Shown in pieces: positions 1-6,213 of a DNA stretch of 7,329 bases; positions within the stretch are counted from its first letter, which is position 1; each line of letters starts with the position of its first letter. The notes under the pieces were generated by a model. It was not told where the DNA came from. It did not search any database and saw only the letters and a program-made list of their open reading frames with translations. The position numbers were made by a program, and so were the translations under genes. This DNA comes from Sulfurimonas sp. (GTDB taxonomy: Bacteria; Campylobacterota; Campylobacteria; Campylobacterales; Sulfurimonadaceae). The stretch lies in assembly GCA_027056465.1 (NCBI GenBank), contig JALUKS010000185.1, positions 1-7,329 of the forward strand. Reading direction: 5' to 3'.

Positions 1-517
1 CACTGCTCAACTCTTTATAGCGACTTAAGTCACTTTTGAGTTCATCTGCACGATTAAGCAGAACTTCTTTGCTAGCATCACCTGAAATAGCGATAAGCAC
101 AAGAGGAAAGGCATGTGTTTTTATCTTCGCTATTGGCTCACTCATATCGGCTGGCAAATCTTTTTTGACACTTGCCACTACATCTTTTACATCATTAAGT
201 ACACTTGCGTTATCAGAGCCTGCTTTAATATCAGCAGATATATCAAAAGAACCATTTTTAATCTCTGTTTTTATCGTTTCTAATTGGGTAATATTTTGTA
301 AGTCATCTTCAATAGTTTTAACAACCATTTTATCAAGTACATCAGCTGAAGTTCCCGCATACCCACCAGTAATACTTATTCTATCCATCTGTGTAGGAGG
401 AAATATCTCTTTAGGGATATTGATATATGCAAATATAGAGAGTATAAATATAAATATCAGAAGGATATGGTTTAATAGTGGTTTTTCTATGGCAAACTCT
501 ATAAATTTTCTTATCAT
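1..517 (-). CDS. RND-family efflux permease, N-terminal part (runs off left edge)
   Basis: This is the first 172 codons of an inner-membrane RND (AcrB/MexB-like) transporter, which uses the proton gradient to export drugs, metals or other compounds through a tripartite pump. The ATG is at 517, with AGGAT as ribosome site 5 bases upstream. The protein starts MIRKFIEFAIEKPLLNHILL, followed by a first transmembrane helix at about residues 15-33. The IPKEIFPP signature comes next, then the periplasmic porter region with a GGYAGTSADVLDK stretch, as in RND pumps (Y-x-G-x-S pattern). No stop is reached before the window edge, so the other helices and the proton-relay aspartates are not visible. The gene begins 8 bases after the stop of the FtsL-like gene and is probably co-transcribed with it. 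No adaptor or outer-membrane partner lies upstream; one could lie downstream, outside the window. Substrate class cannot be assigned. Confidence 0.88.
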   Translation of the reverse strand, partial: MIRKFIEFAIEKPLLNHILLIFIFILSIFAYINIPKEIFPPTQMDRISITGGYAGTSADVLDKMVVKTIEDDLQNITQLETIKTEIKNGSFDISADIKAGSDNASVLNDVKDVVASVKKDLPADMSEPIAKIKTHAFPLVLIAISGDASKEVLLNRADELKSDLSRYKELSS

Positions 518-525
518 TATCTATC

Positions 526-822
526 CTAAAAAAGTGTGTCCAGTATCTGGTTTTTAAACTTTATCTTTTCTACTGAAGTAGAAATAATTTTATGCTCTTC
601 TTGAAGTGTATCGTACTCGCGTTTAAGCTTTGCAATATTTCTACTTTCATAATAAATCTGCTGTGTTATGTAGATTTTAGGAAATACAAACATCATAATA
701 AGTACAAGCACAAAACTTATATAAAAAAAGTAACCTGCATCTAGCTTATGTTTTGGAATAAAACTACTCTCTAATGAGCTTAGTAGTTCCTCTTTTTCAC
801 TCTGTTTAGTCTCTTGACTCAT
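526..822 (-). CDS. FtsL-like small single-pass division protein
   Basis: This 98-residue protein is built like FtsL/FtsB divisome proteins. It has a charged cytoplasmic N-terminus (1-28), one transmembrane helix at about 30-48, and a C-terminal segment (about 52-90) rich in E, K, I and L that looks like a coiled coil. FtsL links the late divisome by pairing with FtsB and FtsQ and helps activate septal peptidoglycan synthesis. The assignment rests mainly on position: it starts inside the rsmH stop codon (ATGA overlap, 819-822), and ftsL follows rsmH (mraW) in the dcw cluster of many bacteria. FtsL sequences are poorly conserved, so primary-sequence evidence is weak. The length is close to that of FtsL (about 90-120 residues). 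It could instead be a FtsB-like or unrelated coiled-coil membrane protein. Confidence 0.65.
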   Translation of the reverse strand: MSQETKQSEKEELLSSLESSFIPKHKLDAGYFFYISFVLVLIMMFVFPKIYITQQIYYESRNIAKLKREYDTLQEEHKIISTSVEKIKFKNQILDTLF

Positions 823-1745
823 CGTTTACCCATCTGAAACACTCGCATCTTTGCACTACGACTTCGTACATTTTCTTGGAGTTCATCCTCTTTTGCCATC
901 AGTGGTTTTCGTGTCACTACTTTTCCTAGAGAGTGGTTGTTCCCACACTCACAACGAAAAGCTTCACTGGGGCAGATGCAAGACTCACTCCACTTTTTAA
1001 ACTCCTGCTTGACTATTCTATCTTCAAGAGAGTGAAAAGAGATGACAGCTATTCGAGCTTCAGGTAGTCCTGCGTTTTCTAAAGAGGAGAGAAGAGATTT
1101 TAACTCGCCTAGTTCATCATTTACCTCTATTCTTATCGCTTGCATAAGTAGTGTCGCTGGATGGATATTTTTTCCATGAGGAAGGTCTTTTTTTAGTGTT
1201 TGACTCAACTCTTTTGCAGAAGAAAAAGGTCTATTTTGCACTATTTTACTAGCAATTTTTTTATAGTTTCTAAGTTCGCCATACTCCAAAATAATTTTTT
1301 CTAGTTCCTCTTGAGTGTACTCATTCACAACACTCTCTGCTGTAAGCTCTGCACCCTTATCCATACGCATATCAAGATTCTCACTCTCATAAGAGAAGCC
1401 TCTCTCTTTTTGATCAAGCTGTAGTGAAGAGACACCAATATCGGCTAAAAGCCCTTTTATCTCACTTGCATCCACTTCTTCTAAAATCTCTTTTATGACA
1501 TTTGAGAAACGCCCTTTTCTTATGCTTACTCTATCGCCATACTTTGCTAAACGCTCACTAGAGAAATCTATAGCTGTTTGGTCTTGATCTATTGCTATAA
1601 GTTTTATGTTTGGGTTTGCTTCGAGTATCATGCTTGAGTGTCCACCATAACCCATCGTACAGTCGATAATTATTCCACTTTCAATATTTTCAAATGCTGT
1701 TATAACTTCACGATAAAGAACAGGGATATGGGGAATATTTTGCAC
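819..1745 (-). CDS. rsmH: 16S rRNA (cytosine1402-N4)-methyltransferase RsmH
   Basis: RsmH (MraW) uses S-adenosylmethionine to methylate N4 of C1402 in the 16S rRNA, near the decoding centre. The 308-residue length is normal. Family motifs appear in order: the PHIPVL start (5-10), the SAM-binding DCTMGYGGHS (28-37), AIDQDQ (51-56), ADIGVSSLQLD (101-111), LDMRMD (124-129), the IRIEVNDEL stretch (204-212) and SFHSLEDRIVK (236-246). A four-cysteine CxC...CxC cluster follows (C256, C258, C265, C267), then RSRSAKMRV (294-302). The start is GTG at 1745: an in-frame TAA lies 21 bases upstream with no other start codon between, and AAAGG sits 7 bases before the GTG. It is the first gene of an operon with the FtsL-like gene (4-bp overlap) and an RND permease. 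Confidence 0.97.
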   Translation of the reverse strand: MQNIPHIPVLYREVITAFENIESGIIIDCTMGYGGHSSMILEANPNIKLIAIDQDQTAIDFSSERLAKYGDRVSIRKGRFSNVIKEILEEVDASEIKGLLADIGVSSLQLDQKERGFSYESENLDMRMDKGAELTAESVVNEYTQEELEKIILEYGELRNYKKIASKIVQNRPFSSAKELSQTLKKDLPHGKNIHPATLLMQAIRIEVNDELGELKSLLSSLENAGLPEARIAVISFHSLEDRIVKQEFKKWSESCICPSEAFRCECGNNHSLGKVVTRKPLMAKEDELQENVRSRSAKMRVFQMGKR

Positions 1746-1774
1746 AAAAAAGCCTTTGTATATAGTTTAAATAG

Positions 1775-1780
1775 ATTATA
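1775..1780 (-). promoter_or_regulatory. -10 box of the rsmH operon
   Basis: A perfect TATAAT on the minus strand lies about 30 bases before the GTG of rsmH, giving a predicted leader of roughly 22 bases. No good -35 box is seen at 16-18 bases (ATTATT at 17). This is usual for housekeeping promoters of Campylobacterota, which depend mostly on the -10 element. Predicted by eye. Confidence 0.5.
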
Positions 1781-1802
1781 CATCAACTTATCTAATAAAT
1801 AA

Positions 1803-1831
1803 TTTACATTTAAATCTTAATAGGGTATGAT
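1803..1831 (+). promoter_or_regulatory. Sigma-70-type promoter of the receiver-domain gene
   Basis: TTTACA (1803-1808) and TATGAT (1826-1831) are separated by exactly 17 bases; each differs from consensus by one base. Transcription would start near 1838, just before the AAAAGG ribosome site at 1839-1844. The -10 box covers the ATG at 1827, so that ATG would not be in the mRNA. This supports translation from 1854. Confidence 0.55.
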
Positions 1832-1853
1832 AAATAAAAAAAGGTCTCTTATA

Positions 1854-2972
1854 ATGTTAGCAAATTTCCAATATCAACTTATCGCTGCCGCACTTCTTCT
1901 TTTAGTGGTTCTTATATTTTTTATTCTCAAGTCAAAGAAAAAGGCAGAAGCCAAAGATACTAAGCAGGATGAAGAAGATAAGATAGATGTTATAAATAGA
2001 GCAGATAGACTTGAGGCACTCGAAGAGAACAAGGAACTTAATGGACAAACAAGTGTTATAGAAGATCCTTTTGAGGGAAGTGAAGAGGGAGACTTTGGAG
2101 TTGAAACTCCAAAAGAGACTCATGAAGAGCATGAATCAAAGATAAGAACAGCAACACAACAGATAGTAAAGCGAACAGTTCCAGCACATGGGAAGATAAC
2201 GAAACAAAACTTTACAGAATTTTCTGGTATAAAAGTACTTGTTGCCGAAGATAATCTCATCAACCAAAAAGTTATCACAGGTCTTTTAGCAGGGAGTGGT
2301 ATAGAATTAGTTATGGCAAATGATGGACAAGAAGCACTTAATATTTTAGAAAAAAATAGTGACTTTTTAATGGTACTTATGGATGCACATATGCCTGTCA
2401 TGGATGGTTTTGAAGCAACTCGTGCTATTCGTGCTAATCCAAACTACAATCACATACTAGTAGTTGCACTTAGTGGAGATACTGCCACCGATGATATTAA
2501 AAAAATGCAAAATGCTGGTATGGCTGAACAGTTAGAAAAACCTCTTCATATAGATGCATTATATGATATATTGTACGCATATAGTGGAGAAGACAATTCT
2601 TTAGTAATAGATGAAAATATTATAGAAGTTATCCATACTAAAGAGTTAGATGGAGAAAAAGGTCTTGCTATTTGTAGTGGCGATGAACAATTTTATCATG
2701 AAATTCTAAAAGAGTTTGCACAAAACTATGCAAATTCAAATCAAGAGATAGAGCAACTCTACAACAATGGTGAAACTGCAAATATAGATAGAATGCTTTT
2801 AGATATCATTGGTATCACAGCAAATATTGGGGCAGAACCTTTAAATAAGATTTCACAAAAGCTCAAAGAATCACTTCATGACACGAACGAAAAGAGTTAC
2901 TTAACTCTGATGGAACAGTATAGCATCCATCTTAAGCAACTTCTCCTCGATATAAAGAGTATAAATAGTTAA
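1854..2972 (+). CDS. Membrane-anchored receiver-domain protein with degenerate HPt-like C-terminus
   Basis: This is probably a signalling protein of two-component type, with no kinase or DNA-binding domain. Numbered from the ATG at 1854 (372 residues), it has one transmembrane helix at about 7-25 followed by KSKKK, so the rest should be cytoplasmic. A long acidic linker runs to about 120. The receiver domain spans about 126-243: acidic pair E132/D133, phospho-acceptor D177 in LMDAHMPVMDG, S207, and K229 in EKPL. All key receiver residues are present. The tail (about 252-372) matches the HPt pattern, including SGDEQFYHEILKEF and a NIGA segment, but the phosphorylatable His is Leu (L316) and the usual Lys after it is Ile (I319). 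An upstream in-frame ATG at 1827 would add 9 residues, but it has AGGG almost touching it and lies in the predicted -10 box; the ATG at 1854 has AAAAGG 9 bases upstream. The cognate kinase is not in the window. The domain calls are firm; the pathway is unknown. Confidence 0.85.
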   Translation: MLANFQYQLIAAALLLLVVLIFFILKSKKKAEAKDTKQDEEDKIDVINRADRLEALEENKELNGQTSVIEDPFEGSEEGDFGVETPKETHEEHESKIRTATQQIVKRTVPAHGKITKQNFTEFSGIKVLVAEDNLINQKVITGLLAGSGIELVMANDGQEALNILEKNSDFLMVLMDAHMPVMDGFEATRAIRANPNYNHILVVALSGDTATDDIKKMQNAGMAEQLEKPLHIDALYDILYAYSGEDNSLVIDENIIEVIHTKELDGEKGLAICSGDEQFYHEILKEFAQNYANSNQEIEQLYNNGETANIDRMLLDIIGITANIGAEPLNKISQKLKESLHDTNEKSYLTLMEQYSIHLKQLLLDIKSINS

Positions 2973-3274
2973 GCCCCTAAAGCTTTCTTCACATTGTCAT
3001 CAGCCATGGTGATATTCCATACGGGTTCCCAAACGACTTCTATATCTACCTCTTTTGCATCTGGTAGTTTTTCAACTGCCTCTTTCACCCACTGAATAAT
3101 CATCTGATGAAGAGGACAAGCTCTAGTTGAGAGTGTCATAGTCACTTTTACATTCCCTGCATCATCACTAGAAGCATCATAGATAAGCCCCATTTCCACA
3201 AGGTTGAAACCAACCTCTGGGTCTATTACTGTACTAATCGCTAAAAAAATTTCCTCTTTTGTATACATTGCCAT
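2969..3274 (-). CDS. DUF59/MIP18-family (PaaD/SufT-like) Fe-S cluster assembly-type protein
   Basis: This 101-residue protein is essentially one MIP18 (DUF59) domain, a family whose members assist maturation of Fe-S or other metal-centre proteins. Visible signatures are VIDPEVGFNLVEMGLIYD (16-33), the RACPLHQMI segment with the conserved cysteine C53, and WEPVWNITMADD near the C-terminus (82-93), ending in ALG as PaaD-like members do. The ATG at 3274 has AAGGA 7 bases upstream. It is the last gene of a three-gene operon, 10 bases after the stop of the membrane-protein gene. That stop (TAA) lies at the edge of this gene's ribosome site, so translational coupling is possible. Its own stop shares the TTAA at 2969-2972 with the stop of the convergent receiver gene. 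The client protein is unknown; one possibility is a metalloprotein related to the two upstream genes. Confidence 0.9.
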   Translation of the reverse strand: MAMYTKEEIFLAISTVIDPEVGFNLVEMGLIYDASSDDAGNVKVTMTLSTRACPLHQMIIQWVKEAVEKLPDAKEVDIEVVWEPVWNITMADDNVKKALGA

Positions 3275-3284
3275 TTTTATTTCC

Positions 3285-4517
3285 TTATTTAAAATTTATC
3301 ATATAGAGCATACTGCGAAAAAATGCAAATGCTCCAACTACCAGAAATGATGCTCCAGCACCGAGCAGACTCTCCACTCCAAAAAGAAGTGCAAACGCCA
3401 CAAGTAAAACGCCAACTGCTGAAAATATCAACTGAGCTTGAGAACTACGATAAGGCACCATATCTACAAGCATCGGCACTTTCTGTTTCCCTACAAGAGG
3501 AGAAAATCTCTCAAACCATACCAAAAATGGGATAATTTTATAGATATGCCCAGTTATCATAAAACCAAAAAATCCAAAAAAGAGCAACCATAAAGCGACC
3601 AAAAGAAGTGCCTCATTTTGAAACGCAAAATAAGCAACACCACTCACAAGAGCCATAATAAGTGAAAAAAATGCAAACATTAAAGAGATTGCATAGACAT
3701 CATTATCTTTTCTTGGTCGCGTTTTATAGATGATGTAGATGATGTAGATATATGAAAACTGCGAAACTAAAGCTAAAAAGTAACCAATATTCGCCAATAT
3801 ATCACTATGAAAAAGAGTAGAAAGCACTACAGATACAACACCAATACTCATCATATAGATAGCTATGCTTAAAGGTTTTAAAGAGAAGCTATGAGAGAGT
3901 GTAAACATCGGTACTAGAACTATAGAGAGTCCCATAATAGTTACATTTATATAGCCACCTATCACTAAATAGATATGACTTTTTAGCAGTGATGGTATGT
4001 CAAGAGAGAGTGTACCTGCATAGCTTAAAGCCATCAAAAGACCTACGATGATACCAAAGAAAAGAAATATATTTGCGATAAGCACACTGCTCATCACAAG
4101 AGTTAATTTCTCTACTTTTGATATTGTCATAAATATTTCCATAACAAATATCATCATGGCTATAAGAACAACAACCCCGCCATAGGGCAGAAGTGCTGGT
4201 GAATACAAGAAGCCAAAAACCATCAATAGTGTCCCTATCAAAAGCAGTGGCCAGATAGCATAAAAGAGTTCTACCCCAAAATGCCCTACTTCAAGGACTA
4301 CAGGCACGAGTTGCGCCATAGCTCCAAAAATAGTCATCATCACAAAGCCGAGCAAAAAGAGATGCACAAAGGCTATAGTTTTAGGGGAGAAGTGAGAAAT
4401 ATCCTCAAGGCTAAATCCAAAAACAAAAAATGAAGCCACCAGATAAAAGAGTCCCCCTAAAATAAAGAAAGGGGCTATAAGCTTAAAAGGAGGTGCAAAC
4501 TCTTGTGATATTGCCAT
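3285..4517 (-). CDS. Polytopic membrane protein, NnrS/heme-copper-oxidase-like (function unproven)
   Basis: This 410-residue protein is almost entirely hydrophobic, with about 11-12 predicted transmembrane helices. Histidines sit at helix starts in look-alike segments: H52 (HLFLLGF...TIFG...LVP, 52-72), H181 (HIYLVIGGY...TIMG...LVP, 181-203) and H324 (GHIYKIIPFLVWFERFSP, 323-340). The first two share an exactly spaced TI[FM]G-x4-LVP core (62-72 and 193-203), suggesting internal duplication. Histidine-bearing helices of this kind occur in NnrS and heme-copper-oxidase subunit I-like proteins, so heme or copper binding is plausible, but I cannot confirm the family. It could be another integral membrane family. 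The start at 4517 lies 10 bases after the DUF2249-like stop. Its ribosome site is weak (only AGAG 8 bases upstream), so it may depend on coupled translation. No other in-frame ATG occurs before residue 60. Confidence 0.6.
   Translation of the reverse strand: MAISQEFAPPFKLIAPFFILGGLFYLVASFFVFGFSLEDISHFSPKTIAFVHLFLLGFVMMTIFGAMAQLVPVVLEVGHFGVELFYAIWPLLLIGTLLMVFGFLYSPALLPYGGVVVLIAMMIFVMEIFMTISKVEKLTLVMSSVLIANIFLFFGIIVGLLMALSYAGTLSLDIPSLLKSHIYLVIGGYINVTIMGLSIVLVPMFTLSHSFSLKPLSIAIYMMSIGVVSVVLSTLFHSDILANIGYFLALVSQFSYIYIIYIIYKTRPRKDNDVYAISLMFAFFSLIMALVSGVAYFAFQNEALLLVALWLLFFGFFGFMITGHIYKIIPFLVWFERFSPLVGKQKVPMLVDMVPYRSSQAQLIFSAVGVLLVAFALLFGVESLLGAGASFLVVGAFAFFRSMLYMINFK
3729..3749. repeat. Short in-frame 9-bp tandem repeat
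   Basis: Two exact copies of GATGATGTA (3729-3737, 3738-3746) are followed by GAT, the start of a third. On the minus strand the unit encodes Tyr-Ile-Ile, giving YIIYII at residues 258-263 inside a transmembrane helix of the membrane protein. A change in copy number would keep the reading frame and lengthen or shorten the helix by three residues. Confidence 0.7.
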
Positions 4518-4527
4518 AAGTTAGACT

Positions 4528-4875
4528 CTATCCTTCACAGCTAGTTTGATTAAGATCTGAATCTACCCCAGCTTCACTATTGTAAGTGAAGACAACTTTC
4601 ACAAGTCCACCCTCGATTTCCTCTTCAACATGAGCTACATCAGCATCAAGCTTTGCAAAAAGTCCACCCGGTGCTTTATGGTTAATCATCACAAGTTTAT
4701 CGTTTGTACCCTTAATGAGTTTAAGTCCACTCATCGCGTTTACCATCGGATGTGGAGGTCCCTCTTTTGATGTATCGAAGTAATAACTGCTCTGCGTATC
4801 TTCTGTTACTTTAAAAAACTCTACGGTTGCACCATCTACTTCTATCTTCTGTGCGTTTGTCGGTATGTTTGACAT
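4528..4875 (-). CDS. DUF2249-like small soluble protein
   Basis: This 115-residue protein has no signal peptide or membrane helix. Recognisable parts are FDTSKEGPPHPM (33-44), which resembles the LDVR..EPP opening of DUF2249 domains, and LVMINHKAPGGLF (61-73), which matches their 'vndHdP.pL' strand-loop. An acidic EEEIEGG turn and the strand LVKVVFTY follow (84-98). The C-terminus (about 99-115) looks unstructured and contains one cysteine (C113). The biochemical role of DUF2249 is not settled; such domains often occur beside DUF59, hemerythrin and NO/respiration genes, and that is also the pattern here. The ATG at 4875 has AAGGA about 6 bases upstream. It is the first gene of the operon with the membrane protein and DUF59 genes. 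The family match is by pattern and should be confirmed by a profile search. Confidence 0.6.
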   Translation of the reverse strand: MSNIPTNAQKIEVDGATVEFFKVTEDTQSSYYFDTSKEGPPHPMVNAMSGLKLIKGTNDKLVMINHKAPGGLFAKLDADVAHVEEEIEGGLVKVVFTYNSEAGVDSDLNQTSCEG

Positions 4876-4905
4876 TTTTATTCCTTATATGTTTTATTTA
4901 TGAGA

Positions 4906-4911
4906 ATTATA
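4906..4911 (-). promoter_or_regulatory. -10 box of the DUF2249/membrane protein/DUF59 operon
   Basis: A perfect TATAAT on the minus strand (context GATTATAATTC) lies 31 bases before the ATG at 4875, giving an expected transcript start near 4899. The -35 position is poor (ATACAA at a 17-base spacing) and falls in the palindrome at 4929-4944, which fits an activator-dependent promoter. Confidence 0.5.
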
Positions 4912-4928
4912 ATCAAAATTTGTAACAA

Positions 4929-4944
4929 TTGTATTAATATACAA
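4929..4944. promoter_or_regulatory. Candidate operator palindrome upstream of the DUF2249-like operon
   Basis: TTGTATTAATATACAA has perfect 6-bp arms (TTGTAT/ATACAA) around TAAT. Read as TTGTA-N6-TACAA it has the 16-bp geometry of CRP-type sites, while FNR sites are 14 bp. Its centre is about 38 bases upstream of the predicted transcript start. A partly overlapping TTGT-A-ACAA lies at 4920-4928. It sits 10 bases downstream of the proA stop and could instead be a weak AT-rich terminator stem, although no T-run follows. AT-rich sequence raises the chance of coincidence. Confidence 0.35.
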
Positions 4945-4953
4945 CAAAATATA

Positions 4954-6186
4954 TTATCTTGTCTGCCCACTTCCATAAATTTTAAACTTATAAGTAGTTA
5001 GTCCCTCTATACCCATCGGTCCACGAGCATGGAGTTTATTTGTAGATATTCCTACTTCAGCACCAAAGCCAAATGCTCCACCATCAGTGAAACGAGTACT
5101 CGCATTTACATAGACTGCTGCTGCATCGATGGCGTTTAAGAAACTCTCTGCCGTTGAGATATTTTCTGTAATGATAGCCTCAGAGTGACCAGAACCAAAA
5201 CGGACAATATGCTCTATCGCACCAAGAACGCCATCAACAACTTTGATATTAAGAATATTCGCTAGATACTCTGTATCGAAATCAGCATCATTTGCATCGG
5301 CAACATCAATCAAAGCTTGTGTATTTTTGCACCCTTTTAGCTCAGTATGCTCTGCATCAAACGCGAGTTTGAGTTTGGGAAGTGTCTCTTTTGCTATGGC
5401 ACTATCGACCAGAAGAGTCTCCATCGCATTACAAACACCGGGGCGTTGGACTTTGGCGTTTATAGCGATTTTTATCGCGTTTTCTATCTTTGCATCTCTA
5501 TCTATGTAAGTATGGCACTGCCCTTTATCATGCTTCACTACACTTACAGTCGCATTTTCGCTTACATGCTTGATAAGTCCTGCCCCACCACGAGGAATAA
5601 TCAAATCTACATACTTATCCATTTTAATGAGCTTATCAACACCAGCACGAGAGGAGTCAGGAATAAGCGAGATTAAGGCTCTTGGAAGCTCATTTGCCTC
5701 GAGAACATCTTGAAGCACTTTTGCTATGGCTCGGTTAGAGTGTTCTGCCTCTTTACCACCTTTGAGGACACAGACATTAGCACTTTTAAAACAGAGAGCC
5801 GCTGTATCACTCGTAACATTAGGACGAGACTCATAAATAATCCCGATAACCCCGATAGGAATACTCACTTTCTCAATTTTGAGTCCATCTTCAGTCACCC
5901 AACCATCAAGCACCCGACCAACAGGCTCTTTAAGTCCTGCTATCTCCTCTATGGCAACAGCCATTGCATCAATGCGACTCTCATCTAAAAAGAGTCTATC
6001 CATAAGAGCTGATGTAAGCTTGTTCTTCTTCCCATCTTCCATATCTTTAGCATTTGCAGACTCTAAGTCACTGCTATTTTCTCTAAGAGCCTTTGCCATC
6101 TCTTTAAGAACTCTATTTTTTTCACTACCACTCAATGTGTTTAAAACACGGGATGCTGATTTTGCTTCTTCTAAAAACTGTTCCAT
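4954..6186 (-). CDS. proA: Gamma-glutamyl phosphate reductase (glutamate-5-semialdehyde dehydrogenase) ProA
   Basis: ProA reduces gamma-glutamyl phosphate with NADPH to glutamate 5-semialdehyde, the second step of proline synthesis, in the cytoplasm. The 410 residues match the usual length (about 415). It has the aldehyde-dehydrogenase-fold signatures of the family: IGVIGIIYESRPNVT (111-125), LKGGKEA (141-147), IPRGGAGLI (197-205), KGQCHTYID (221-229), QRPGVCNAMETLLV with catalytic cysteine C252, and the C-terminal GPMGIEGLTTYKFKIYGSGQ. The ATG at 6186 has AAAAAGG 8 bases upstream. It is transcribed away from proC from a shared 63-bp intergenic region. The kinase gene proB, which makes its substrate, is not in the window. 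No unusual features. Confidence 0.98.
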   Translation of the reverse strand: MEQFLEEAKSASRVLNTLSGSEKNRVLKEMAKALRENSSDLESANAKDMEDGKKNKLTSALMDRLFLDESRIDAMAVAIEEIAGLKEPVGRVLDGWVTEDGLKIEKVSIPIGVIGIIYESRPNVTSDTAALCFKSANVCVLKGGKEAEHSNRAIAKVLQDVLEANELPRALISLIPDSSRAGVDKLIKMDKYVDLIIPRGGAGLIKHVSENATVSVVKHDKGQCHTYIDRDAKIENAIKIAINAKVQRPGVCNAMETLLVDSAIAKETLPKLKLAFDAEHTELKGCKNTQALIDVADANDADFDTEYLANILNIKVVDGVLGAIEHIVRFGSGHSEAIITENISTAESFLNAIDAAAVYVNASTRFTDGGAFGFGAEVGISTNKLHARGPMGIEGLTTYKFKIYGSGQTR

Positions 6187-6213
6187 TGGTATCGCCTTTT
6201 TTTTATTAATAGA

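Noticed and set aside
36..557. Plus-strand open frame of 173 codons
   Set aside because: It is antisense to a clear RND permease frame and the end of the FtsL-like gene. Its Ser/Leu-rich product has no recognisable domain.
1827..1853. ATG at 1827 as start of the receiver gene
   Set aside because: It overlaps a predicted -10 box and has no properly spaced ribosome site; the ATG at 1854 is better placed. It is kept only as an alternative.
1932..2401. Two minus-strand open frames opposite the receiver gene
   Set aside because: The plus frame carries a full receiver domain; the opposite frames are Cys/Phe/Ser-rich shadows with no family features.
2979..2986. AAAGCTTT palindrome near the end of the DUF59 gene
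   Set aside because: It has no loop-forming arms of useful length and no T-run, so it is not a credible terminator.
3323..3535. Plus-strand 70-codon frame opposite the membrane protein gene
   Set aside because: Antisense to a hydrophobic transmembrane coding stretch, with no ribosome site and no domain.
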